NCBI GenBank assembly: GCA_004352715.1
Contig: SCFE01000011.1
Location: forward strand, 870,846 to 934,845
DNA: 64,000 bases
Direction: 5' to 3'
DNA from: Hofstenia miamia
Taxonomy: Eukaryota > Xenacoelomorpha > Acoela
The notes under the pieces were generated by a model, which was given only the letters and a program-made list of their open reading frames with translations, ran no database searches and was not told the DNA's origin. The position numbers were made by a program, and so were the translations under genes. Positions 45,990 to 57,341 of the stretch are shown piece after piece; position 1 is the stretch's first letter, and every line of letters starts with the position of its first letter.

Positions 45990-46992
45990 CTATATTTAAA
46001 ACATTGATATAACTACATGTAAATATGAACGTTGTTCTTACATGTATAACATACTAAAAGCTCATAACTGGTTTAAAAGCTTCAATCAGTGCACTACACA
46101 TAAAAAGGCACAAAGCATGATGGAACATCTTGTACAGAATGATACCAGTTAGGAATAAAAAATATACTAAAAGAACTTTTTAAAAAATATATATGAAACA
46201 TGATTTTCTGCAAGACAAAATAAAAAATAGTTGCAACAGTAACGTTTTGGAGTATTTTTAATGCTTCATCTAGATTCATTTTTTACAAATAATGTATGAG
46301 GGATTAATAAAATTTTGAATCATTTTAAGAGATTCAGAGTAACCCACTAAGTTATGGGCAAGTATCAATAATTAGCAAGTATGAAGGTCCTTGGAAATTC
46401 ATTAGTTTTCTATAGTATTCAGTTTTCTAGTGTCGATGGTGAGATATTGCCATTTTCTTAACACAAGGTGGATATAATTCATTGATTCTATCAAGAAGCA
46501 AAATCTACAGTGCGTTATTTTGCACATGAATGCAACTTCATTTAAGTATGTGGTTAGTTGTATAATATATTTACTAAAATTATAGTAAAACTTTGATAAG
46601 TTATCATTGCAAGGACAAAATCCACAATTTTTAGTAAAATTTTTATACAGTTTCCCCAGTGTCATTGACCTTTACAAAAATAGAGCTATACTATATGGAA
46701 CAAATGAATTATTTACACTACATTCTATTCAATGTCTATGGTTTCTGAACGTATCATTCATAGATAGGACGCGATTATCAAGAAGGATTAGAGGTAATTT
46801 GGTGAGCAAGGCAACTTCATTTGTATAATATCCTTCATACATTGCTCATTTTTGTCAGACGATTACATAGGGCATCATTGTCTGATTTGATTTTAAGGTT
46901 ACACAAACTACTTATAGTATCCAAAGCTAGAAACCAATTTCATAAAAAATTTATAATTACATGTATTAGCTGATTGCAAAAATTGAACTTAT
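45990..46992. other. AT-rich spacer
   Basis: Open stretches on both strands at 46094-46279, 46402-46665 and 46607-46828 lack motifs and splice context. Confidence 0.3.
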
Positions 46993-48699
46993 AACGGGTG
47001 ATCGGAAAAATTTAGGCAAAAATACTTGTAATTGAAAACTTTATCTAATGAACCTTTTTAAAAAACCTTCGTCACGTGATTGATATTTAGTCACAATTTC
47101 ATATCGATTTTTTTTTGAAAATGCATTCATGGTCTGAACAGCAGCGAAGAACTTTTATTATAGAAATTAAAATGAGCTACCTTGACAAGTCTGTTAGTGG
47201 AATAGTCGCTCATTTTACAAGTATGGAAGTTTAAAGAGCAACTTTTTATAATGAAATAAAAAAATATGAAGAAATAGGATCAATTGATAGACAAGATGGA
47301 TGTGGCCGACCAGCAGAAAAGATGACTGTAAGAAATAAAAAAAATTAGTGGAAAAGACTAGTGATCCAAAAAAAACTGTTAGCTAACGAGATGCAGCTAG
47401 AAAGTTTGGTATTGCGCAACCCTGTTTGTGACATCGTGCACGATGCAGGTCTGCAAGTGATCAAGAAACAAAAACTTGCTTATTGCACTCCAAAACAACT
47501 GGAAACTCAGAAATTAAGAATTGGAAGGTCATTGACTCTGGTTCACCTGACATCATCATGGATGATGAAAGCTATTTTACTCTATCGCACCACAAACTAC
47601 CAGGAAATCAATATTACTATGCGACTGCCTGTGATGATACAAATGAAGAAGTTTGAAGAGAAAGTTGTAGTCTGGATTTCCATTAGTAAGAATGGAATTT
47701 CTAAGTCTTGTTTGATGCGTTCATCTATGGCAGTTACGAAGAAAGTCTTTCATTAATACATACCATTCAAATGGAAACTATTTGTTTTGGCCAGATTTGG
47801 CTTCATCGCATTATGCCAAATTCTCTCTCGACTTTGTGATTGAAAATGACATCAACTTTGTGCATAAAGATCTTAATCCTCCAGCGTGCCCTAACCTAAG
47901 GCCTATATTGACAGGCTTGTCCAATGGGGTGGAGATCCCCATGGACGCCGTGTAGTGGGGTGGGGATGAATGTTGGCCCCACTATTATTGCCATAAATTT
48001 AAGGGGTTGAAAAAAGATCCAGAAGGTACCAGAACCCTCCCCCAATCTTCATCGTTAATCATAACAAGAAACATATCTACATATATTCTACGTCAAAGTA
48101 TTTCTACATATTTGGTTGTTTATTATTTCAATTCATTCCGTTAAAACTTGTTACCCTCCATTTTCACATTTTTATGTTTTAGTTACTGTAGTTCGGCAGT
48201 TCTCAAATGTGAAATTGCCAAGTATGTCCTAGCAATACCAGTGTCGTCAGCGATCATTGAACGACTCTTTAGCATTGGTGGGTCAATCCTCAGTAACAAA
48301 ATGAGATAAAAGGGTTCTCCCCAACAAAGTTAAAAGCTGTTTGTACTTAAGGTATTTAATAAAATACCGAAAATTTATTAGCAAGTTAGTAAAAGACGAT
48401 TTTATTGAAACTGAAAGTGCTGTGAATCTTGCTGATTTGTCAGAAGACAGTGATGATGAATAAAATGAGTGTAGTTATTGATTTGCACTTTATAATTGCA
48501 TTATTTCCTTACTCTGTTTAAAATTTATTGTTAGCTCACGTATATATATATATATATATATATATATNNNNNNNNNNNNNNNNNNNNNNNNNNNNNNNNN
48601 NNNNNNNNNNNNNNNNNNNNNNNNNNNNNNNNNNNNNNNNNNNNNNNNNNNNNNNNNNNNNNNNNNNNNNNNNNNNNNNNNNNNNNNNNNNNNNNNNNN

Positions 48700-48733
<34 letters not shown>

Positions 48734-49182
48734 TACATAAATTTGGCAAAAACAGTAAGAAAATGTTTAGTAAATATGTTCACATATATTTGCGTTTTAG
48801 TGTCGTGAGGATCCGTGGGGCCCCATGGGGTGGGGATCAAAATTCTGGCCCATGCACAAGCCTGCCTATTGACGATTTTTGAGTAATGCGAAAGACCATT
48901 GTCTATAAAGAAATTAGCAAACTAGCAATTTAGACCAGTTGAGAGGTCGAATAAAAGGATCAATTCAAAAGGTTGATTCAGACGTTGTCCATGAGATGAT
49001 GGTGAATATGAAGTCTTCTCTTCGTCGTGCAAGAGAGCAACGAACGTCATCCAGTTTCCATTGACATCTTTACTTAGAAGCACATCCACATAGTTGCTCA
49101 TTTACTTCATGTTATCAAAATATTTTGTTTAGAATTTGAATAAACATTTTAAACTTTGTCTACATATTTTCCGATCACCCGT
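46993..49182 (+). mobile_element. Tc1/mariner-superfamily transposon, DD37D-type, inactive
   Basis: The termini ACGGGTGATCGGAAAA and its inverse at 49167-49182 are flanked by TA at 46991-46992 and 49183-49184. The transposase starts at ATG 47121 with a helix-turn-helix part ending DGCGRP. Catalytic motifs in shifting frames are IMDDESYFTLS, then YWPDLASSHYAKF, then NPPACPNLRPIDDF. Counting residues from the second Asp to the Asp of PID gives 37 between them, so DD37D. A hAT element interrupts the gene just before the third motif. Several frameshifts show it is dead. Confidence 0.85.
47912..48864 (+). mobile_element. hAT element remnant nested in the mariner transposase gene
   Basis: The ends CAGGCTTGTCCAATGGGGTG and the inverse of CAGGCTTGTGCATGGG bound the insertion. 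The right flank CCTATTGA is repeated on the left as CCTATATTGA, an 8-bp target duplication with a 2-bp slip. The plus strand encodes a hAT dimerisation-domain signature IPVSSAIIERLFSIGGSILS followed by NKM and a stop. A (TA)n tract with an N run (48568-48699) lies inside. Removing the insertion restores the mariner LRPIDDF reading frame. Confidence 0.85.
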
Positions 49183-50068
49183 TATCTAATATTGAAATAA
49201 GCAGAAACTTCTTCATCGTTTGCCTCAGTTCTAAGAATAGAAATGGTTTGGTTATACACACGCTGGTTGCATTTGAACCTAATTCAGTATTATTGTGGAT
49301 ATTGGCTGGAATGACTTGAATTAGATTGTGTCAGTGCGAGGGGAGTTTAGACATGTGGGTATGCGATTCCTAAACAAATTCGTAATGGTTGACTTGGTAA
49401 AAGCGTATATACACTGGTTTTCGTGTTGATAAAACAATCGGAACTGCTTGCACGGCAAGTTCGTCAAATGGAACGCTATTCTTTAAGGTTCTTCATCTGA
49501 CTAACTTACAAATACTTTAAATAAAATTTTCCAACACCTATTCGAATGAATCATGAGTTTTCGATGGGGATATATCAAAATGTATGTGGATTATGATAGA
49601 GTATAGATGTGAATGCAGAAATGGATCCGGGTTTGGATTAAACTGGGTTTAGAAAGTTGCAAACATTTCCAAACTTGCTCTTATTCAGATTTCAGTTAAT
49701 ACAAACTTCAAATCTAATTTAAAATAAACAAAAATTTAAATTCATTTCTAAGAAAATATTTAAGTGGTCAACCTGTAATATTTAAACATAGCAAAAGCAT
49801 TTGTGTTTTGTCAACGCATACAATCATTGCAAGTTTGCTGTCACTCTATTTGTCATTTCTTACTACAGATAACGCTTTTTGCATATTAAAGTTTCTCTAA
49901 ATACTTGGGATCTTAACATCTGAAATCATTATTTATTTTAACAACCTAATTATATATATATATATATATATATTAAAAGTGCGAAAAATCAGAAATTAAT
50001 TAAAATATTTTCAAAAGAATGATTTAAATTATAGCAAGCAAACAAAGGTTTTTCAGTAGCTTGAAAAT
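49183..50068. other. AT-rich spacer
   Basis: No gene seen. A (TA)n tract lies at about 49953-49973. Confidence 0.35.
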
Positions 50069-50188
50069 TTACTTTCCTTTAAGTGCATTTAACATTAGTC
50101 CTAATTGACTAAAAAGTATTTCACCTGCTGTTGACAGAACTAGAAAATAAGCAGCAAAATTGCTGTTTGAATTTCTTCTTGAATTTGG
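50069..50188 (-). CDS. PQ-loop gene, candidate last exon
   Basis: On the minus strand 39 open codons read PNSRRNSNSNFAAYFLVLST, then AGEILFSQLGLMLNALKGK and a TAA at 50069. This is what should follow the second Pro-Gln motif of a PQ-loop protein (N..RR.S..., then a membrane helix). However, an in-frame TGA lies immediately upstream, and no AG acceptor in the phase required by the previous exon is visible. Either a base is missing, splicing is unusual, or the gene is damaged here. Confidence 0.45.
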   Translation of the reverse strand, partial: PNSRRNSNSNFAAYFLVLSTAGEILFSQLGLMLNALKGK

Positions 50189-50348
50189 TCACCGTGGAAG
50201 AACAAACCCAATCACAAGAAACCAACCAACATGTCGATTAAAACCTCGAGAACTTGCCAGTCATTTTATATATATATATAGGTATAATCTTTACTAGGGA
50301 ATTTTTTTCACATCATGTTATATAATAGAAAATATTGAATTGTGTTAC

Positions 50349-50816
50349 CTGTGGAAATGTTTCTACACACCATAAAACAATAGCAATCCATTCTAATTCG
50401 TTTACTATCCCGAGAAAGCTTTCGGAGAGCGTTATCAGTATCCAGGCAATAATGCATAATACTGCATAGAGGATCCTTGTGATTCTTTTCGAGGAGTCAT
50501 ATATTAGAAATTGAAACAAAATCGTGATTTCCAAAATTGGCATGTATACAGCGCTGATTTTAGCATAGAGCGGCACGGTAATGGAAAATACAAAAAACAA
50601 GTTTACTAGAGAAGCTGTGAAATTTGCTGTACCCCAAAGAACACTTAGTCCTTCGACTGATCTTCGCTGAAAATTTTTAAAAACCTGTGGGACAAGTACG
50701 ATAAACCATATTGCAGAACTGCAAAGTCCTGCTAAGTTCCCGATGACACATAATTGATTTGGCCAATTTCCTCGACAGTTCTCCAATAATATATTATCCG
50801 TCGACGAGTTGTTCAT
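50349..50816 (-). CDS. PQ-loop (SLC66-like) membrane transporter, main exon
   Basis: The minus-strand frame begins MNNSSTDNILLENCRGNWP, an outside tail with an N-glycosylation sequon. The first PQ-loop follows: AIWFIVLVPQVFKNFQRRSV, then EGLS. Several helices come next. The second motif WCVETFPQ falls exactly at a donor CAG|GTAACA (50349). Known family: PQ-loop proteins have seven helices with two Pro-Gln motifs, and include lysosomal cystine and cationic amino-acid exporters and related transporters. 156 residues are encoded here, and the last helices should lie in the exon at 50069-50188. Substrate not predictable. Confidence 0.75.
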
Positions 50817-53800
50817 TTATAATCAATTGTTTACAAGGCAAACATGATTTGTTTGAATAGAGATTTTCGACATCTCTCATTCAAGGCTCACGCTCATCTC
50901 TTTATGATTAGTTTGTTTATTTACCTTTTCTCAGAATGTTGCATACAATTAATGGATAGTTGGTCACGGATCAGGTGGGTTATGGGTAAAGGGAAAAATT
51001 GAAGTCTATTAAAGAAGTAAACGATTCTCTTAGGAAATTATATTCATGAATCCGAATTTTTTAAGAATATTCTAATTATTTCAATACTTAGTGTTCAGAG
51101 AAAAACAACTTGTTTCTGAAAAAAAATTGTGTGAGTCTCGTCCAGGAGTGCCACGTACATAGTCAGAGCTTGTCGTGAAATAAAGTCGAAAAAAAGAAGT
51201 AAAAATATGCGGGGCAGTTAAATTTGGTACTAGTCCTGTCAGGCCCTTTTTCCCAAGTTTTTTTCTGGTCTCGGCCCCGTTCAGTTACGATCCCAAAAAT
51301 TGAATGTTGGTCCCGCTGCTATTTAGTCCCATAGTCATTAACGTATTGAATTTTACTATCATACATAAAGTTAGAAAATCTTTAATTGCTAATGAAAATA
51401 TATAATGTAGCTAATTATGTGGTCAACTAGATTCAATGCTGAGAATTATGGGTAGTTTCTGAGTTTCATTTTAACGTTTTTGACCAAAGAATTCAGTCAT
51501 TGTACTTTGGAATCATTCAGCCGCCACATAGTCTCATAGGTCTCTGTCATGCTGAACACATGAGCCAGTGGTTTCTCGTTGCCATTGCGGAGAAAAACAG
51601 CCTTCAAGCTGTTCTAATTACATTCTAGATGAGTTTTTCTGTAATTTCAATAATTTTGAAGCATTCATGATGAAATAAATAAATAAATGATTTTATAAAA
51701 TTTCATTGAAATCCTAACTTCTAGGCAATGGGAATATTTTTGTTACTGAAAATTCTGACTTGATACAGCAAAACGGTTATGGTTTTTGAAATAAGCGTAC
51801 CCAGATTAGTCTAAACCACTTTACATATCTCCAGTAAACAGAATTGTTGATCAGTGTTATCGCACTTCTCTTCCATTTTTAGAAATTTTAATTGTTGTTG
51901 AGCGTAATGATACTTACCATTTTACCTCGTTCTTGTGTCTATGAGTTATATCGTTTCTTCTTTTGGAGTGTTATGCATCGACTCTTTTTTTCTTCTCAAT
52001 AACTTTTGGCATTAGAATTACAGTCCCACACATAAGTATTGCAACACTCATCTTCACAATTTATTTCGAAATGAGTAACACAATATTTTTGATCTTCTGC
52101 CCTGGGATCAAATTTGGCTTTGTGACTTCAAAGTTTTATGTAATCTTTTCATCAGAAATCTACTTTTCCTCTTATTCACCTGTGAAGAGGCACCCTAAAA
52201 ACTATCTCTATAAATATACATTCTCTGGAAATTATAGTGAAAAAATGGAATTCAGCTTCAAATATTAAAATTTATTCAAAATTGTGCGTACGAATTCATT
52301 CAGTAGATTTCTAATTACAAAGAGTGTAAATTTGTGGAAATTCTATTACATCACCAATTTTGATGTAAATTCAACCAATGTAATGGGATTTTATAAAATT
52401 TGAACGAAATATATTTATACAAAACTTTCAGGATAAACTAAATTTTTCACCCTTATTTCCATTATTTCACTGAAACTTACAGAGCATGTATATTTATTGA
52501 GATAGTTCTTAGGGTGATCCTTCACAGATGAATAGGGGAACAACTAGATTTCAGATGAAAAGGAAGAACTTACTAAGGTGTATTGCCTCTATTCTAGAGA
52601 GATATTTGAAAGTCCAATCTTTAAGATTTTCAAAATCCATGAACATTTTTTGACTAATAGTTTGTATGCGTATAATTCAAAAACTTCTACATCCTCATAT
52701 TTGCAACAATATATTATAGCATTTATTAAGTAGAAAATTTCAGTATTTATTACATATTTAGAGTCGTTCTTGTATACAAGGACAAAGGGTGATCTTTTAA
52801 TATTTTATTAACAACTACTACTATAAATTTATTTACAAATTTAAAGTATTTGTAAAAATGAATTGCTAGAATATTTAGAGAAATTATTCCATCTAGTGTA
52901 AAGAATATGTTATTTCTGAATGATAGTGTTGTTAAAAATATATTATATCTATTTTAACTATATATATATACATTTTTTAAAATCGAGCTCTTTGCCAAGA
53001 ATTTAAAATATCATTCCCTAAGCTACATATAAAAAAGAAGTAAAACCTATGATAAAAATTGCAGACCAATTTAAAATTTTTTCAAGAAGCTTACTAATTG
53101 TTTGCAGAGTCATTATTGAATTTCATGTACATTGGTGTAGTAAAACAGCTAAGAAACTTCATAATTGCCTTTGAAATTGATTGTTTGCTGTTGGAAATTT
53201 TTTGTCATGTCCTCATTTGGCCATACAAATTTTTATGGAAATATATTACACAAATTTTTTGAAGCACATGTATCATTTAGATTTGAAAGAGAACATATAA
53301 TTTTTCTCAAATCATAATTAAAAAACATACAGGAATGTGTCAATATTTTCAAAAAATTGATTAGTGTAATCAATGGTATACGACATTAGGTTTTATATAA
53401 AATTTTTAACAACGAATTGTGCAAAATACAATTTCTATGTTCATTTATGATATTATTTAGTATTTTTTTCCATCAATTAGAGCAATTAAACAACAATCGT
53501 GTAGGAAATATAATTAATCTAAGCGAAATAAAGAGACATGAAAATTCAATAATTGACATATTGAAGGGGTATTATAAAATTCAAATTTTATATTATATAG
53601 AATTCAATATTGATATGAGTTTACATATCATTTTTAAAATATACGACCACATCAGACGCATAACTTGTTGAGCAACTATATTCAATAAATATGTTGGAAT
53701 AGAACAATTCTATTAAAATTGAAACAATTTGTTTTTAATACTGAATTCACACTCTTTGCAACAACATTTGCCTTGTTTGTCTAGTATTTTTTTTTGTTTT

Positions 53801-54567
53801 GAATGTTATGAAAATATTTCTATTATATGAATTACATAGTTAATAAATATATTCGATTGGTCAGTTATTTTCAAAATTTAATTTAAAATAACAGCTACTA
53901 AAGCTATTTCATTTCAAGTTGTAACCAATTAAATAATTCGCACAATGTCAACAAAAATCTTGATTTGAATATAAACGTGAGATACAGCATTCTTAAATCT
54001 AAATAGAGAAGCAAATGTCCTTGACACATTTTTTTATATTTCAAAATACTTATTTATAAAAATTCATTTCGCCAATATTTTCTGCATATTAAATTTGGAA
54101 AGTACTATATTCCATTGTGTAAGAAAGAAGCTACTTTCACAGTCAAGTTGTTCAAATTTATTCACTTATATTTATTTATACAACAATAAAACTTTCACGG
54201 TAATTGCTTTTCTAAATCGAACCTTTTTAGTTTGACAATTTATTCTTCTATTCTCATTAACTAGATGCAGATAACAGCTTGATGAATTGCAGAACTCAAT
54301 TCAAAACACTAGTCTATTAATTTTAACCTTAAACTACATAGAATGGTTCAAAATCCGTAATGGTTTCTTCAAAAAATTTAAGCAATCACAATTCACACTT
54401 TCAAATGCGTTTTGAAATCCAGCATGGCCCCAAAATTTTGGCACAATGTCTTTATAAGGGCTTGGGCATAAATAGTTGAACCTAGCTATTGCTTCCCTGG
54501 GATTAGCAACTGATGATAATCTATCTATTATATATCAGGATGTCTGGAATATATTTCAGAAAATCTA

Positions 54568-54613
<46 letters not shown>

Positions 54614-56292
54614 ATAATTTTTAACACAGGAAAAACACATTTTTTCCACTCACTAGGAGCTCACCCCTATCACATAATTGGCAAATTTCATAATAGAGTT
54701 TGAAAAATTGTTTAAATATACAAGAAAAAAGTTTTTACTGTTAAAATAATGCATAAGTTTGAGTGTGGTCCATTGTTATTTCCAATACTCTTAGCTGAAT
54801 TTTGTAGCTCTAGTGAACAAACAGATTCTATAATATATAACATCAAATATTAAAACTCAAATTCAAATATCTATCCCAAAATCCCAAAATTCAAGAAACA
54901 TTTCAAATTCATGTGTGGGATTTTTTACGGTGTGTTGAAGATAAATAATAATTTCTTTTCTTAAAAACGACATATTGTAGAAGCATTAATATAAAAGAAT
55001 TCTTCTAATTAGACAATGGCATTCAAAACACAAAAGAATTTATACAATTGTCCAGTAGTAAATGCACTTTGGAATAAACTTTTAAATAATTTAACCTTAA
55101 GATACAGATATTAACAAATACGTAAAGGAATGTCATGACCTACTAAAGATAGGTCATGGGTAAGTCTATACCATTCTTTAGAAATTACTTTAAGAGAATT
55201 TGATCAATGGCAGATTTCAACAGTTTGAAATGCGTTATGAATGCATGAACTTTTTAAAAATACTTCATGCATTGTAGTTGTGGCTCTGACTCGATATCAA
55301 TTATGAATTTACATCATAATAAGCGAAAAAAATTAACCTTCACATCACTTAATTGAATTGTTTTTCTCTAAAATTTACTTTTATCTATTAAGCAGTGTTG
55401 TGCATTAAAAGCATTTCGGGAAAATAGTCTTTTCATTGTAGCATCCATCAAAAAAAAAATTTTCAAATGTAGAGGAATGATTAAAATTCTCAACTGCACT
55501 TAAAAATACAAAAATATCAACATGTCATAATTAAAGTTAGTCCTTGGGCGTTACTTTAATACTTGATTTTTTTTAAATTGTAAAAAAGTCTTGGTGGTTA
55601 CCGCACATCTTGCGAAATTGAACTCTCTTCATTTTTCTTTAGCTTTTTTGTTTGGAACATCAAGGCTTTGTTACGCATAGAATCATATGTACATTTCAAT
55701 TTCAATCATTGATTCTTGTGAAACGTTTCAATGGCTTAAACTTTAAACATATCTTTTGAATTGGCAATAAAAATTGCACTGAGTTGCTAGTTATTGATTT
55801 CCGAATATAAGTTTCCGCAATATCAGCATTTGTCCTGTTTAAATTAAAGTGATTGATTATTTATTTGTTATTTTAAGAAGAGAGGCAATTTAAATTTAAT
55901 ACATCAAAATTTAATACATTTCATTGTTTCTATTTTTTTTGAATTTGGATATTATGTAAATTATTTAGTAAATTTCAAAAATTTTTAGTGTATTTTTTAC
56001 AGAACCTGAATATGGTTCATTATAGATTACTTGAAAAACTTTAAGCGAAGCACATGAATTTCTAAAAAAAACGGTTTATAAGTTCTTTTAAGTCAGAAAA
56101 TCAAATTAAAAATTAGACGGTATCAGAAAATGCTTTGTTTTCACATATCTGACCTTGTCTTGTATTAAGCAAACTTTGTTGTTAATTAATCCACCTTTGA
56201 GGAGCCCTGCCCTTTGTTAATTTAATTCGCTCTGAGATTCAAATGTTTCTTTTAGGTTCTTACAAAATGCCTCTAGGGACATATATTAGTAC
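50817..56292. other. Long AT-rich intergenic stretch
   Basis: No exon with convincing splice context or protein similarity. A GGCCC-containing patch at about 51235-51345 looks like an eroded hAT MITE. Open stretches at 51963-52268 (+) and 53417-53671 (+) lack motifs. A long (TA)n tract is at 54573-54610. Confidence 0.35.
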
Positions 56293-56613
56293 CAGACTTG
56301 TCAACGAGCCGACCTTCTAACGAGCCAAGCCGAGCTCAGTATTTGATATACAACGAGCATGAAACGAGCCTATTTTAAGCAAAGCAAGTTTATAGTTCTG
56401 CTTTCTTTATGGAGATTTTTCTTATTTTTGTGTTTATTAAAAAATAGGAAGAGCTATGCAAAAAATTCTTTGAGCACAATATTTTTAAAAAAGTACCGAG
56501 CTAAAACAAGCCTCATTCAAAGATTTTATGTGGCGAGCAGAGCCGAAATTACACAAAATATAAACGAGCCCAGCCGAGCCGAGCTAGGAAATGTCGGCTC
56601 GTTGGCAATTCTG
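56293..56613. mobile_element. GGCTCG-rich hAT-type MITE with perfect 8-bp target duplication
   Basis: Starts CAGACTTGTCAACGAGCCGA and ends GGCTCGTTGGCAATTCTG. The 8-bp repeat ATTAGTAC occurs at 56285-56292 and 56614-56621. 321 bp, no transposase. Same family as the copies at 20298, 33547 and 38134. Confidence 0.9.
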
Positions 56614-56709
56614 ATTAGTACATGTGTATATTTTGATATTAAATATAAGGCTCTAAGTTTAAAACATTAAAATTTAGTAACTATTGATGACACTATAGAA
56701 GAATAAAAA

Positions 56710-57341
56710 TTAGGAGCAGCTTGATAAATATGTGCTGTTCCTAAACTGACTTTTTTTTCGAGTGGCTATTACAGGAGGGCGTCGTCGCTTACATCGAGTT
56801 ATATTGTGGAAAAGATCTTTGAAAACTTTTTTGAACTGTGGATGGCAATATGGATAGAGAAACGGATTCACGGCACTATTTAACCATAGCATCCAAAATG
56901 AAGCCTCGAAAACTTGATCGTTGATACACATCCCACACAAAGTTCTGACCATGTTAAAGACCGTGAATGGAGCCCAACTTAGAGAAAACGCACCTACAAT
57001 GATGGCTAGAGCACGAGCAGCTTTTCTGTCTCGCTTAAGTTGCTTCGCTTCTTTTTCTTTCATGTGTAATAATCCAGCGCTAGTTGCAATACCTGCTGAA
57101 TGTTGTTGACACTTTAGAGCCTGGACTACAGAATTTCTTCCACCTTGAATTTTGCGAGTTCTTCGCTTGATGTCAGTGTAGATTCGAAAATTTATGTACG
57201 ATACGGTAGACAACGGAATGACAAACTCAATCACTGACGCGGTTAAGGTAAAGGGGAAGTTTTGCCAGAATTCTGATTGGCATTCACCAGGCAAAACATT
57301 TGATTGTCCAGCGAAAAAATCCCAAAACAAAGAAGCTGGTC
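56710..57341 (-). CDS. Histamine H3-like GPCR, last coding exon (ECL2 to C-terminus)
   Basis: The minus-strand exon starts after ATATTTAG. With a G from the previous exon it reads GPASLFWDFF. It holds the second outer loop with its Cys (LPGECQ). TM5 is LTASVIEFVIPL, with Glu at the 5.46 position that contacts histamine in H3/H4 receptors. A short third inner loop of roughly 55 residues follows. TM6 is FSLSWAPFTVFNMV (Trp of the toggle). TM7 is FWMLWLNSAVNPFLYPYC (NPxxY), then a basic tail closing YLSSCS. The TAA is at 56710-56712. Known H3 receptors have a much longer third loop, so H4-like compactness is notable. Joins the exon at 63325-63573 across an intron of about 6 kb. Confidence 0.9.

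Noticed and set aside
51963-52268. 101-codon plus-strand frame rich in Phe and Ile
   Set aside because: Composition expected from AT-rich DNA. No splice context, homologue memory or paralogue was found, unlike the tiny genes.
53417-53671. 84-codon plus-strand frame
   Set aside because: No motif, hydrophobic pattern or paralogue. AT-rich background.
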